A stretch of 64,000 bases of DNA from Gammaproteobacteria bacterium (lineage in GTDB: Bacteria > Pseudomonadota > Gammaproteobacteria > Nevskiales > Nevskiaceae): NCBI GenBank assembly GCA_026398875.1, contig JAPLSB010000024.1:186001-250000 (forward strand). The letters are read 5' to 3'. The stretch's first letter is position 1; each line of letters begins with the position of its first letter. Both the position numbers and the translations under genes were made by a program. Under the pieces are notes generated by a model. It had not been told where the DNA came from, ran no database searches, and worked only from the letters and a program-made list of their open reading frames with translations. This document shows, piece by piece, positions 25,640 through 34,689 of the stretch.

Positions 25640-26106
25640 TGGCCACGGTTCTGAGAGTCGAACGCTTCGCCGCGGATCGTCAAAGCGACAACGGTGTGTT
25701 CGGACGGCTGTACGTTGATGGCCGCGAGGTCGGTGTGACCTGCGAGCAGCCGTGGCGTGACAACCAGAAGGGCCGTAGCTGCGTGCCCGAAGGCGATTAC
25801 GAGCTGCGGCCGTGGAACTCCAAACGCTATGGCCGCGTCGTGGTGCTCGTGAACTCGGCGCTGCAGGTGTACGCGACGGAAGCCGATATTCCGCGCGAGC
25901 AGCGCGGGATCGCCCGCAGTGCATGCCTCATCCATGCGGCGAACTGGCCGCACGAACTACAGGGCTGCATCGCTGTCGGTCGCCAGCTGGCGCACCTGCT
26001 GCCACATGGGCCGGGGATCACTGAAAGCCGCGCAACGCTGCAACGCCTCCGGAGCCTGTGGGGCGACCGTCGCGGCCTGCGCTTGGCCATCCGGTGGGTG
26101 CCGTGA
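25639..26106 (+). CDS. DUF5675-family protein (lysis-region protein)
   Basis: A 155-residue protein, ATG 25639 overlapping the spike stop. The pattern (DNGVFGRLYVDGREVGVTCEQ, CVPEGDYEL, then ACLIHAANWPHELQGCIAVG and a final SRATLQRL) is that of DUF5675. The paired LIHxxN and GCIAVG with a His and a Cys resembles L,D-transpeptidase-type active sites. Placed just before the spanins it may be the cell-wall enzyme or assistant of the lysis cassette; no classical endolysin is visible in the window. Confidence 0.7.
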   Translation: MATVLRVERFAADRQSDNGVFGRLYVDGREVGVTCEQPWRDNQKGRSCVPEGDYELRPWNSKRYGRVVVLVNSALQVYATEADIPREQRGIARSACLIHAANWPHELQGCIAVGRQLAHLLPHGPGITESRATLQRLRSLWGDRRGLRLAIRWVP

Positions 26107-26669
26107 TCCCGGTCGGCGCCAACCTGCTGTCGCTGTTGCTCGGCTGGTGCCGGCGCGGTCTGCCGCTGCTGATCATCGCGGCCGTGTTCATCGCACAGCG
26201 GGCCTATTTCATCGGCGTAGGCGAAGACCGGGCCGACGCTCGCCATGCGGCTGTCGCGGCGCAGCGCGCGCAGGCGCAGCGCCTGGAAGCGGCCCGCGTG
26301 CGCAACGCGGAAGCCGATCACGCGCGTCGGCTCAATGACATCGACCGCGCCCATCTGGAGGAACTGCAGCATGCCAAGGCCGCACTCGATACCGCTGTTG
26401 CTGATCTGGATGCTGGCCGCCTGCGGTTGCGCCGCGCGGCCCACGATCAGTGTCCAGACCGACACCTGTCAGCGCCTGCCCCCGCCACCGGCGTCGGTGA
26501 TGGTTCAGAGGCCAGCGGGCTTTCTCGAGCGAATGCGGAATTTCTGCTGCGAGTCGGTGCCGATGCCGACGACACCGCCCGACAGCTCGCCACCTGCCAA
26601 GCCGTAGTCGCGAGCTACTACGCCGCCTGCGGTGCTGCGCCTTCCGTCCCTGTTCCTGTCGAGAGGTAG
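26103..26669 (+). CDS. Rz: i-spanin (Rz-like)
   Basis: A 188-residue protein, start GTG 26103 overlapping the previous stop (GTGA). One N-terminal transmembrane segment (about residues 18-31, RGLPLLIIAAVFIAQ) is followed by a long Ala/Arg/Glu-rich coiled coil (about 40-115), the plan of an inner-membrane spanin. It should pair with the outer-membrane lipoprotein encoded inside it to fuse the two membranes at lysis. Two Cys residues lie in the last third. Confidence 0.8.
   Translation: MIPVGANLLSLLLGWCRRGLPLLIIAAVFIAQRAYFIGVGEDRADARHAAVAAQRAQAQRLEAARVRNAEADHARRLNDIDRAHLEELQHAKAALDTAVADLDAGRLRLRRAAHDQCPDRHLSAPAPATGVGDGSEASGLSRANAEFLLRVGADADDTARQLATCQAVVASYYAACGAAPSVPVPVER
26371..26607 (+). CDS. 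Rz1: o-spanin lipoprotein (Rz1-like), nested in Rz
   Basis: A 78-residue protein read in a different frame entirely inside the Rz-like gene. It starts at ATG 26371 with GGAGG at 26357-26361. The leader MPRPHSIPLLLIWMLAAC carries a lipobox LAAC with Cys18. The mature part is Pro rich (RLPPPPASV, SVPMPTTPPDSSPPAKP), typical of Rz1. Fully embedded Rz1 genes are known in lambda. Strong by architecture. Confidence 0.8.
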   Translation: MPRPHSIPLLLIWMLAACGCAARPTISVQTDTCQRLPPPPASVMVQRPAGFLERMRNFCCESVPMPTTPPDSSPPAKP

Positions 26670-26673
26670 CCCC

Positions 26674-27003
26674 ATGCTGATCATGTTGCTGTTGCTGGTC
26701 ATAGCCGTGCTGCTGGTGATCTTGGCCGTGCGCTCGCCAAAGGTGCCGCTACAGGCGGTTGAAGACTGGCGGCGCGTGCTGCGCGAAGCGTCCAGCGTGA
26801 TCGTTGCGGCGATCGCGGGTTTCCTCGGCTATTTGCCCGAGCTGGTGCACCAGATCCAGACGGCCTTGCCGCAGATCGAGGCGATCAAGGGTGTGGCGAT
26901 GCTCGACCGCCTGCTGGCCTCGCCGAGCTACACGACGTTCGTCGGCACTGTGGCGCTGCTGGCCATCGTGGCGCGCGTTGTGAAGCGTCCGCCCGCCGGA
27001 TGA
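26674..27003 (+). CDS. Small membrane protein, holin candidate
   Basis: A 109-residue protein, ATG 26674 with GAGAGG upstream. An extremely hydrophobic start (MLIMLLLLVIAVLLVILAV, residues 1-19), a second segment near 41-56 and a third near 87-103 give two or three transmembrane passes. The place right after the spanins makes a holin a fair guess. No family is recognised. Confidence 0.55.
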   Translation: MLIMLLLLVIAVLLVILAVRSPKVPLQAVEDWRRVLREASSVIVAAIAGFLGYLPELVHQIQTALPQIEAIKGVAMLDRLLASPSYTTFVGTVALLAIVARVVKRPPAG

Positions 27004-27013
27004 GGACCACCCG

Positions 27014-27307
27014 ATGACTGTGAAGCAAGCCATGTTGACCGACTACGCCCTGAAGCTCCTGCTGACAATCACGCTGGCCGCTTGCGGGCTCGTGCTGAAA
27101 GACCTGCGTGGCGGGCAGGCGGACTTGTCCGTCGGACTCAAGGACGTTCGGGATTCGCAGACGCAGAATCAGCTGGCCACGGTCGAGAAGCTGGCACGCA
27201 TCGAGACGCAGATCAGCAATGCCGCGAAAGACGCCGAAAGCACCAACCGCGAGATCCGCGAACTGAAGGACCGCATGACGGTGCTCGAGCGGAGCCGGGG
27301 CCGGTGA
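27014..27307 (+). CDS. Membrane-anchored coiled-coil protein, lysis region
   Basis: A 97-residue protein with one transmembrane segment (about residues 12-29, ALKLLLTITLAACGLVL) then a charged helix to the end (SQTQNQLATVEKLARIETQI, then NREIRELKDRMTVLE), likely coiled coil. The arrangement is that of phage holin-associated or XhlA-like proteins but reversed in order. It may help the candidate holin, or be an antiholin. Stop overlaps the next start. Confidence 0.55.
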   Translation: MTVKQAMLTDYALKLLLTITLAACGLVLKDLRGGQADLSVGLKDVRDSQTQNQLATVEKLARIETQISNAAKDAESTNREIRELKDRMTVLERSRGR

Positions 27308-27804
27308 CCGACGCACTGCGGCGCTACACCGCCAGCGTGCCCTACGACGCGCTGCCGTACGTCTGCCTTGAGATCAGCCACCCGGACTGGTCTGCGGCGG
27401 TACGGCGCGTGATGCAGCCTGACGCTGTGACTGTGGCGGTCGAAGGCGTACTCACCATGTTCAGCGGTTGGAATACGGCTGGCGCATGGGCTAGCCGCTA
27501 TCCGGCCACCGATGACACCGGCCGTGCAATCCGCAATGTCGACGTCGACGACGTGGATAACGCGCTGCTGCGCCAGATTGAGGCGGTGGCGGAAAGCGAT
27601 GCGCCGGTGACCGTGCGTGTCTGGAAATACATCAGCACCGACACCGGTACGCCGCTGCTCAGCGAGCGCTACCAGCTCCAGCAGTGGGAGCCGGGAGACG
27701 ACGGCGTACTAAGCCTGCGGTGCGTGAGCCGCGATCTATCCGTGCTCGCTGATCCATTCATCCGGCACACGCGCGGCAACACACCAGGCCTGCGGGGGCG
27801 CTGA
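27304..27804 (+). CDS. DUF1833-family phage tail protein
   Basis: A 166-residue protein, GTG 27304 overlapping the preceding stop. It matches the DUF1833 layout (LEISHPDWSAAVRRVMQ, VEGVLTMFSG, DNALLRQIEAVAESDAPVTVRVWKY, LSLRCVSRDLSVLADP) known next to the tail tip in siphophages with the same gene order. It probably forms part of the baseplate hub. The next gene is the J-like protein three bases on. Confidence 0.75.
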   Translation: MTDALRRYTASVPYDALPYVCLEISHPDWSAAVRRVMQPDAVTVAVEGVLTMFSGWNTAGAWASRYPATDDTGRAIRNVDVDDVDNALLRQIEAVAESDAPVTVRVWKYISTDTGTPLLSERYQLQQWEPGDDGVLSLRCVSRDLSVLADPFIRHTRGNTPGLRGR

Positions 27805-27807
27805 CGA

Positions 27808-30800
27808 ATGGCATTGGGAAAAATCTTCAAGCGGATCGGCATCGGGATCGTCACTGGCGGCCTGAGCGAGCTGGTGCGACTTGTCGTGCCGAAGCTGCCG
27901 AAGCTCAGCACGCAGGGAGACGCCGAGCAGCTTGTCAGCCTGACGGCGCAGAACAATGCAGCTCGAATCGGCGAGCCCAAGACGGTGTTGTACGGGCTGA
28001 ATACGCGCTACTACCCGGCACTCATTCAGCAGCCGTGGGCCGAGTTCGTGAACAACCAGCAACTGCTGCATTTGCGCATGCACGTGAGTGTAGGTATCTG
28101 CAGCATGGAGTCATTGCAGATCGGCGCCACGCCGCTCACCGCATTCCCTGGCACTGAGGTTCAGCTGTGCTTGCCGGGTGAGCCGATGACGCTCTTCCAC
28201 CCCAATGTCTACGTCGCCGAGCAAGTCAACGGCGTGGAGCTTGTTGTGGGAATTCTCGTCACGCGCACCTATACCGACACGATCACATTCAGTGGCTCGC
28301 GCCTGAGTGTCCCGGCCGACAGCGCCAGCGTCGCCGCACGCGCAGCAGCAGGGGTGAATCCGTTCGCCGGTGCAGCGGTCGGCAACAACCTGATCGTCAG
28401 CGGCACGGCGCTCAATGACGGCGCCTACAGCATCACCGGCATTGACGGCAGCGATCCGCGTGATTTTCTGGACGCTGACACCACCTTCGATGCCGAAACC
28501 ATCACCGCCAGCATCAGCTGGGGCAGCTACGTCGAAAGCGGCACGCAGTATCCGGCTGCGGCCGGCGTCAGCGTCAGCTTCGATGCCGCGCTCTCCACCG
28601 CGCGCGCTGCGCCGCAAGACGGCAACGAGACCCCGCTGGATATATTCCTTCCGGGCGATCTCATGACGTTCACGTTGAACGCAGCAGGTGCGAACAAGTA
28701 TCTGCCGTTCAATGTGCTTGCGGCTGAGGTCGACGGGTCACTGATCCTCGACCCGCCGCCAACGACACTGGGGCCGGTCACTGTCAATGCAGTGCTGCTG
28801 CGGCGGTACTTCGGGCCTTTCCCCGTATGCCCGCCGGGCGACAAGGTCGCGCGTATCGCGTTCGACCTGCTCTGGCCTCAGGGGATCGGGGCCAAAGGCG
28901 GTACCAAGCCGATCACTATGCGCTTCGATGCGCAGCGGCAAGCAATCGACGATGCGGGTACGCCGTTGGGCGGCTGGGTCAGCTTCAGCACGATCGAGGT
29001 AACCGCACAAAGCCGCAACCCGTATCGGCGATCGTTCGACTTCGCAGTAGCGCCGGCGCGGTATCAAGTGCGACTGGCGCAGGTCAGCATCGACAGCAGC
29101 GATGCTGCGATCGCCGACAGCGTTCAGTGGGTCGGCGCGCGTGGTTATGTCGTGCCGCGCGCCGGCGAGCGGCCGGAAGTCGACGCTAACAGCACTACGG
29201 TGGCGGTGACGCTGCGCGCATCGAACGCAATCGCCAATGCCAACGATCAGAAGATCAATGGCACGTTTCGCAGGTGGCTGGAGACCTACGCGCCGGACAC
29301 CGGCTGGAGTGTGGAAGTACCGACCGCGTCCGTCGTGTGGGCTGCTCTGGACAAGATGCGCGGTCGCTACACCGCTGCAGGCCGGCAAGTGCCGATGAAC
29401 GAAATCGACATCGATGCCTGGCTCGCGCTGCAGGCCACGCTGGCCGCCCGTGGTGACGAATTCAACGGGCAGATCAGCGTGGGTGGCAATCTATTCGACA
29501 ACGTCAACACGATTTTGCAGCTCGGCCGCGCGCAGATCGTTGACGACTGGCAGCACCGCCGCATCAGCGTCTATCGGGATGCGCCAACCGCGCCAGTGAT
29601 GCTGTTCACTGACGGCAATGCCGAGGTCACCGGCTACGCGGTGCGCGGCCGCACGGACAACGACGCGACCGGCGTTCAAGTCAGCTACATCGAGCCTGCG
29701 TTCGGCGATGAGGGAATCATTGGCATCGGCGACACGGACGCGAAACCGCTGAAGCTCGACCTGCGCAATGGCTGCAATTCCAGGCAACGGGCCTGGGAGG
29801 CAGCGAACTACGCGTGGGGCAACGAGCGCTATCGCAACCGAACATTCTCAATGCGTGCGGAGCTGGAGCCGCTGAGCCTGCATCTCGGCGATCGCGTGCT
29901 TGTTCAGAGCACGAAACGCGACTGGGGCCAGTACGCGGAGATCGCCAGCCGTGTCGGCCGGCTGCTGACCGTACACCTACCCTTGCGCTGGGAAGGCGCC
30001 GGCCACGTGGTGCGCCTGCGCGCGCCAGACGGCAGCCCTGGGGCGGCCATCTCATGCACGCGCGGGGCGACCGATGCCGAGTTGCTGCTTGCGGCCGATC
30101 CGAACGTCGAACTGACCGGCGACGACACCAACGAGCAGCGCTCGCACCTGGTGTTCTACACGCCGGCCAGTGCGCCGGTGACAGCGATCGTGCGCGGCGT
30201 CAGCTGGGCCGAAGGTTCCGGACCGGGTCAGCGGTCGAAGATCGACTGCGTCATCGATGACGATCGCATCCATGCCAATCCTGGCCCCGCGCCGGCAGAC
30301 CCATTTGCGCCGGTGATCACCCCGCCGTCGCTTGCGATCGTTGGCCTGGATGCCACCGACAACGCAGACGGCACCGTGAGTGTTGCGTGGGATGCCGCCG
30401 CCAGCGCCACGCTGTACGAGCTGCAGTGGCGCTACAGCGGCAGGCTGACGTGGATCACCGCACGACGTGGTGCCGGCACGGCGGCCACGATCAGCGTGCC
30501 GGAGTCCGGCGTCGTCGAGATCCGCGTCCGCGCATTCGGCGGCGGGCTGATCGGTGCTTACTCGACGATCACCCTCACCATCATCATCGCCAGCGGGGGC
30601 GGCAGCGGGGCCGCGCTTGCGGTGTCGATCAGCCCGGCGGAGATCTACACCGTCGGGACCGGCACGATCATCACCAGCGATGCCTGCGCGGCTTCTGCCA
30701 CCGGCGGGACGCCGCCCTACAGCTACTTGTGGCAGCAGGTTGCGCCGCCGGCCGGCGCCATCAGCATCCTGACGCCGAACACGTCAGCAACGCAGTGGCG

Positions 30801-30957
30801 TGCCACCTCCATGGCCGCGGGCCAGCTCCGAACCGGCGACTACCGTTGCCGCGTGACCGATGCTGTCGGCGCGGTGATCAACAGTGCCTCGATCACGGTC
30901 ACGCTGGAAAACGTCAGCACGGGGTACACGCCCGGCCGTAGCGGCGTGATCCCGTGA
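27808..30957 (+). CDS. Tail tip / host specificity protein J-like
   Basis: A 1,049-residue tail tip protein. An N-terminal amphipathic helix (GKIFKRIGIGIVTGG) is followed by a gpJ-like body with QNNAARIGEPKTVLYG, PFPVCPPGDKVARIAFDLLWPQG and NYAWGNERYRNRTFSMRAELEPL. Near residues 840-930 is a fibronectin type III-like domain (ATDNADGTVSVAWDAAASATLYELQW), then an Ig/PKD-like domain (about 950-1035, GGTPPYSYLWQQ). The last part is the usual place of receptor contact. It is the last gene of the late operon; a terminator lies about 170 bases downstream. Confidence 0.85.
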   Translation: MALGKIFKRIGIGIVTGGLSELVRLVVPKLPKLSTQGDAEQLVSLTAQNNAARIGEPKTVLYGLNTRYYPALIQQPWAEFVNNQQLLHLRMHVSVGICSMESLQIGATPLTAFPGTEVQLCLPGEPMTLFHPNVYVAEQVNGVELVVGILVTRTYTDTITFSGSRLSVPADSASVAARAAAGVNPFAGAAVGNNLIVSGTALNDGAYSITGIDGSDPRDFLDADTTFDAETITASISWGSYVESGTQYPAAAGVSVSFDAALSTARAAPQDGNETPLDIFLPGDLMTFTLNAAGANKYLPFNVLAAEVDGSLILDPPPTTLGPVTVNAVLLRRYFGPFPVCPPGDKVARIAFDLLWPQGIGAKGGTKPITMRFDAQRQAIDDAGTPLGGWVSFSTIEVTAQSRNPYRRSFDFAVAPARYQVRLAQVSIDSSDAAIADSVQWVGARGYVVPRAGERPEVDANSTTVAVTLRASNAIANANDQKINGTFRRWLETYAPDTGWSVEVPTASVVWAALDKMRGRYTAAGRQVPMNEIDIDAWLALQATLAARGDEFNGQISVGGNLFDNVNTILQLGRAQIVDDWQHRRISVYRDAPTAPVMLFTDGNAEVTGYAVRGRTDNDATGVQVSYIEPAFGDEGIIGIGDTDAKPLKLDLRNGCNSRQRAWEAANYAWGNERYRNRTFSMRAELEPLSLHLGDRVLVQSTKRDWGQYAEIASRVGRLLTVHLPLRWEGAGHVVRLRAPDGSPGAAISCTRGATDAELLLAADPNVELTGDDTNEQRSHLVFYTPASAPVTAIVRGVSWAEGSGPGQRSKIDCVIDDDRIHANPGPAPADPFAPVITPPSLAIVGLDATDNADGTVSVAWDAAASATLYELQWRYSGRLTWITARRGAGTAATISVPESGVVEIRVRAFGGGLIGAYSTITLTIIIASGGGSGAALAVSISPAEIYTVGTGTIITSDACAASATGGTPPYSYLWQQVAPPAGAISILTPNTSATQWRATSMAAGQLRTGDYRCRVTDAVGAVINSASITVTLENVSTGYTPGRSGVIP

Positions 30958-31072
30958 CGCGCCGACGGATCGCCTAGTCCAGCGGGCTTTGTCGCCGCTT
31001 CCATCGGGTGACCCGGCCGTCGACGTAGTCGATCGCCACCGCGGCGCTCCCTGGTAACACCCTGCAAGCTGC

Positions 31073-31090
31073 GCGCTCCCGTAGGAGCGC
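31073..31090. repeat. REP-like palindrome
   Basis: GCGCTCC (31073-31079) and GGAGCGC (31084-31090) flank a CGTA loop, giving CCCGTAGGAGCGCC, which resembles pseudomonad REP elements (GTAGGAGCG core). Only one copy is seen in this window. Confidence 0.5.
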
Positions 31091-31118
31091 CACCTTTGCA
31101 AGGGTTGCGCGAAGTTCG

Positions 31119-31147
31119 AAAAACGCCGCCGCTGCGGCGTTTTTTTA
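31119..31147 (+). terminator. Rho-independent terminator of the prophage late operon
   Basis: Stem AACGCCGC (31122-31129) / GCGGCGTT (31134-31141) with a 4-nt loop, flanked by A's and followed by a run of T's to 31146. Confidence 0.88.
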
Positions 31148-31258
31148 TGGGCGAAAGCCGCTCGCCTGTGCCAATCTTCCGTCTGTTCAATTCCACCGTG
31201 CGCGGCGGAAGCGAACCATGAAAACGACAAGACTGAAGTGCGACAGGAGCGCTGACCG

Positions 31259-32641
31259 ATGAACGACCCGCAGGCGAAATCCGCCCGGCCGATGCTGGCA
31301 ACCGACCCGGCGCCGCCGCCGGCAAGCGGCGCAACCGCACTGCGCGAAGCGCCGCATCACCGCAGCTGGCCGGTGATCGGGTCCAGCCTCGCCTACATCC
31401 GCGACGCCCACACTTTCCTGCGTCGCCTGTACGAGCGTCATGGCGATGTCGCGAAGATCGATGCCTTCGGCACCCAGTGTCATTTCCTATTCGGGCCGGA
31501 CGCCAACCAGTTCGTGCTGCAGAACCGCGGCAACCTGTTCGAGAACGCGCGCTGGTCGTATTTCATCGGCCCGTTCTTCAACCGCGGTCTGATGCTGATG
31601 GACTTCGACGAGCACCGCCTGCATCGCCGAATCATGAACGCGGCGTTCTCGAACGAGGCGCTGCTCGGCTACTTCGACCGGATGCAGACCAGCGTCGATG
31701 CCGAACTGGCCGGCTGGGAGGCCGGCGACTGCCTGCTGTTCAAGCGTCTGAAGACGATGACCCTGAACATCGGCAGCGAGGTGTTCGTCGGCCAGAAGCC
31801 CGGCGACGACGCCGATGCGATCAACGACGCCTTTCTCGACACCGTGCAGGCCGCTACCGGCCTGATCCGCTACGCCGTGCCCGGCACTCGCTGGAACGCG
31901 GGGCTCAAGGGCCGGAAGCTGCTGGAGCGGCACTTCACGCGGGCGCTGCCGGCCAAGCGTGCCAACCCCGGTCCGGATCTGTTCTCCCGACTGTGCGAAG
32001 CGCGCACCGACGACGGCCAGCTGTTTTCGGACGACGACGTCGTCAACCACATGATCTTCGTGCTGATGGCCGCGCACGACACCTCGACGATCACGCTGTC
32101 GAACCTGCTGTACCAGCTGGCCAAGCAGCCGGCCTGGCAGGAGCGGCTGCGCGACGAGTGCCGCGCCATCGGCACCGGCGCGCTGGCCTTCGACGATCTG
32201 GAGCGCTTCGAAGACACCAGCCTGGCGATCAAGGAAACACTGCGCATTGCCGCTCCGGTGCCGATGCTGCCGCGCGGCGTGACCGAGGAATGCGCCTTCA
32301 ATGGCGTGCGCCTGCCGAAAGGCGCGATGGTCGCCGTCGCGCCGTGGATGACCCACCACATGCCGGAATGGTGGACCGATCCTCAGCGCTTCGACCCGGA
32401 CCGCTTCGGCAGCGCCCGCGCCGAGGACCGGCGCCACCCGTTCCTGTGGACGCCGTTCGGCGGCGGCGCGCACAAGTGCATCGGCCTGCATTTCGGAATG
32501 ATGGAGGTCAAGACCATCCTGCATCGGCTGTTGCTGAAGTTCCGCTTCACGGTGCCGGATGACTACGTGATGCCGCAGGACTTCACCAGCTTGCCGATCC
32601 CCAAGGACCGCCTGCCGATCCGCCTCGAACGGCTGAACTGA
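31259..32641 (+). CDS. Cytochrome P450
   Basis: A 460-residue soluble bacterial P450 that would hydroxylate an unknown lipophilic substrate with O2 and electrons from a ferredoxin. Motifs: I-helix AAHDTST (oxygen activation), K-helix KETLR (ExxR), PERF-region DPDRF and the heme loop FGGGAHKCIG with Cys407 as thiolate ligand. Length is usual. AGGAG precedes ATG 31259. A ferredoxin-NADP reductase follows about 110 bases downstream and an epoxide hydrolase lies beyond, so the group may handle epoxidised or hydroxylated hydrocarbons. A 14-codon frame overlaps its start. Confidence 0.93.
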   Translation: MNDPQAKSARPMLATDPAPPPASGATALREAPHHRSWPVIGSSLAYIRDAHTFLRRLYERHGDVAKIDAFGTQCHFLFGPDANQFVLQNRGNLFENARWSYFIGPFFNRGLMLMDFDEHRLHRRIMNAAFSNEALLGYFDRMQTSVDAELAGWEAGDCLLFKRLKTMTLNIGSEVFVGQKPGDDADAINDAFLDTVQAATGLIRYAVPGTRWNAGLKGRKLLERHFTRALPAKRANPGPDLFSRLCEARTDDGQLFSDDDVVNHMIFVLMAAHDTSTITLSNLLYQLAKQPAWQERLRDECRAIGTGALAFDDLERFEDTSLAIKETLRIAAPVPMLPRGVTEECAFNGVRLPKGAMVAVAPWMTHHMPEWWTDPQRFDPDRFGSARAEDRRHPFLWTPFGGGAHKCIGLHFGMMEVKTILHRLLLKFRFTVPDDYVMPQDFTSLPIPKDRLPIRLERLN

Positions 32642-32753
32642 GCGTTCGCGCGCCGGCATTCCGGAAATCGAATAAGCATATTGATCACGAAACCCGGCCG
32701 ATCGGCGAGAATGCGCGCCCTGAATTCCTTCGTCCGAGTCGTCCCCGCACGCA

Positions 32754-33530
32754 ATGGCCAAGTTCCTTACCGAAACCGTCACCCACGTTCATCACTGGAA
32801 CCAGAGCCTGTTCAGCTTCCGCACGACGCGGACTTCGGGCCTGCGCTTCGAGAACGGCCACTTCGTGATGATCGGCCTCGAAGTCAACGGCAAGCCGCTG
32901 ATGCGCGCCTATTCGATCGCCAGCCCGAACTACCAGGAAGAGCTGGAGTTCTTCTCGATCAAGGTAGAAGACGGTCCGCTGACATCGCGGCTGCAGCACC
33001 TGAAGGTCGGCGATCCGATCCTGGTGTCGGACAAGCCGGTCGGCACGCTGATCATTCATGACCTGAAGCCGGGCAAGAACCTGTACCTGTTCGGCACCGG
33101 CACCGGGCTGGCGCCGTTCATGAGCATCATCCGCGACCCGGAAACCTACGAGCACTTCGACAAGGTCGTGCTGATCCACGGCGTGCGTCTGGTCAGCGAG
33201 CTGGCCTACCAGGACTACATCACGAAGGAACTGCCGAACGACGAGTTCCTCGGCGAAATGGTCCGCGACAAGCTCATCTACTACCCGACGGTGACGCGCG
33301 AGGCCTATCGCAACCAGGGCCGGCTGACCGATCTCGTCGAGAGCGGCAAGCTGTTCACCGACATCGGTCTGCCGCCGCTGAACCCGGAAACCGATCGCGG
33401 CATGATCTGCGGCAGCCCGTCGATGCTCGCCGATACCCGGGCGATGCTCGACAAGCGCGGCTTCGTTGTCAGCCCCGGTATCGGCGAGCCGGGCGACTAC
33501 GTGTTCGAGCGCGCCTTCGTCGAGAAGTGA
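32754..33530 (+). CDS. fpr: Ferredoxin-NADP+ reductase
   Basis: A 258-residue flavoprotein that passes electrons between NADPH and ferredoxin/flavodoxin. FAD motif RAYSIAS near residue 52, NADP-binding YLFGTGTGLAPFMSIIRD near 110, CGSPSM near 220 and the bacterial subclass C-terminal end YVFERAFVEK. Size fits the E. coli/Pseudomonas Fpr group. Downstream of the P450 it could supply its reductant, though no ferredoxin gene is adjacent; Fpr is also a housekeeping oxidative-stress enzyme. Confidence 0.92.
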   Translation: MAKFLTETVTHVHHWNQSLFSFRTTRTSGLRFENGHFVMIGLEVNGKPLMRAYSIASPNYQEELEFFSIKVEDGPLTSRLQHLKVGDPILVSDKPVGTLIIHDLKPGKNLYLFGTGTGLAPFMSIIRDPETYEHFDKVVLIHGVRLVSELAYQDYITKELPNDEFLGEMVRDKLIYYPTVTREAYRNQGRLTDLVESGKLFTDIGLPPLNPETDRGMICGSPSMLADTRAMLDKRGFVVSPGIGEPGDYVFERAFVEK

Positions 33531-33549
33531 TGCGGCGCGGCGACCGGCG

Positions 33550-34689
33550 CTAGCGCAGCCCGCGGAAGCAGCTGCGCAGCTCGTCGGCAAACAGCGCCGG
33601 CTGCTCGAACGCCGCGAAGTGGCCGCCGCGGTCCAGCTCGTTCCAGTGGATCAACTGCGGCATGCAGGCTTCCGCCCAGCTGCGCGGCGCGCGGTAGATT
33701 TCTTTCGCGAACACGCTGCAGCCGACCGGCAGCTGCAGCGGCAGGGCCGCGAACGCACCCACGTAGCTTTCCCAGTACAGGCGCGCCGATGACGCGCCGC
33801 AGTTGCCGAGCCAGTACAGCATGATGTTGTCGAGGATCTCGTCGGCCGACAGCACGCTCAGCGGGTCGCCGCTGCAGTCCATCCACTTCCAGAACTTCTC
33901 GTAGATCCACAGCGCCTGCCCGGCCGGCGAATCGGCCAGTGCATAGCCAAGCGTCTGCGGTCGCGTCGACTGCTGTTTCGAATAGCCGCCATCCCAGCGC
34001 TCGTAGGCCTGCAGGGCCGCGAGCATCGCCGCCTCGCTGTCGCTGAACGGCCCTTCGAGCTTCGCGGGCAACACGATCGGCAGGTTGACGTGGATCGCCG
34101 CCAGCCCGGCCGGCTGCAGCCGCCCCATCTGCGTGGTGACCACCGCGCCCCAGTCGCCGCCCTGGGCGACATAGCGGCGGTAGCCGAGCCGCGCCATCAA
34201 CGTTGCCCAGGCCGCCGCAATCTTCGCCACACCCCAGCCGGTACCGGTCGGCTTGCCGGAAAAGCCGAAACCCGGCAACGACGGGATCACCAGATGGAAC
34301 GCGTCCTCGGCGCGGCCACCGTGCGCGGTCGGATCGGTCAGCGGGCCGATCACCTTCAGGAACTCGATCACCGAACCCGGCCAGCCGTGGCTCAACAGCA
34401 TCGGCATCGCGTCCGCATGCTGCGAGCGGATGTGCAGGAAATGGATCGACCGCCCGTCGATCGTGGTCGTGAACTGGCCCAGCGCGTTGAGCCGCGCTTC
34501 GCAGCGGCGCCAGTCGTAGTGGTCGCGCCAGTGCGCAATCAGGGCCTTAGCCTGCGCCAGCGGCACGCCCTGCGACCAGTCATCGACGGTTTCCCGATCC
34601 GGCCAGCGCGTGCGTTCCAGCCGCGCGCGCAGATCGAGCAGTTCGGTTTCGGGGATCGCGAGATGGAACGGCTCGATACGCTCGGACAT
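33550..34689 (-). CDS. Epoxide hydrolase (microsomal-type alpha/beta hydrolase)
   Basis: A 379-residue alpha/beta-hydrolase that opens epoxides to diols. It has the N-terminal EHN-type region (IPETELLDLRARLERTRWPD), oxyanion motif HGWPG (101-105), nucleophile Asp179 in GGDWG, and His357 in GGHFAAFEQP. This is the microsomal/juvenile-hormone epoxide hydrolase subgroup. It is convergent with fpr and divergent from the glyoxalase-fold gene. With the neighbouring P450 it could detoxify epoxide products, an inference. Confidence 0.92.
   Translation of the reverse strand: MSERIEPFHLAIPETELLDLRARLERTRWPDRETVDDWSQGVPLAQAKALIAHWRDHYDWRRCEARLNALGQFTTTIDGRSIHFLHIRSQHADAMPMLLSHGWPGSVIEFLKVIGPLTDPTAHGGRAEDAFHLVIPSLPGFGFSGKPTGTGWGVAKIAAAWATLMARLGYRRYVAQGGDWGAVVTTQMGRLQPAGLAAIHVNLPIVLPAKLEGPFSDSEAAMLAALQAYERWDGGYSKQQSTRPQTLGYALADSPAGQALWIYEKFWKWMDCSGDPLSVLSADEILDNIMLYWLGNCGASSARLYWESYVGAFAALPLQLPVGCSVFAKEIYRAPRSWAEACMPQLIHWNELDRGGHFAAFEQPALFADELRSCFRGLR

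Larger units (their letters stand above)
30958..31258. other. Prophage-chromosome junction region, non-coding
   Basis: No gene seen except a 14-codon frame (31218-31262) that ends in an ATGA overlap with the P450 start. The gap holds a REP-like hairpin at 31073-31090 and a strong terminator at 31119-31147. The attR site must be near here if the P450 is chromosomal, but no core repeat can be identified without the left end. Confidence 0.5.

Noticed and set aside
30958-31258. attR site or tRNA at the prophage end
   Set aside because: No tRNA-like fold or core repeat could be recognised, and the left end is outside the window.
31487-32782. 431-residue antisense frame over the P450
   Set aside because: P450 motifs are complete on the plus strand; antisense product has no family.
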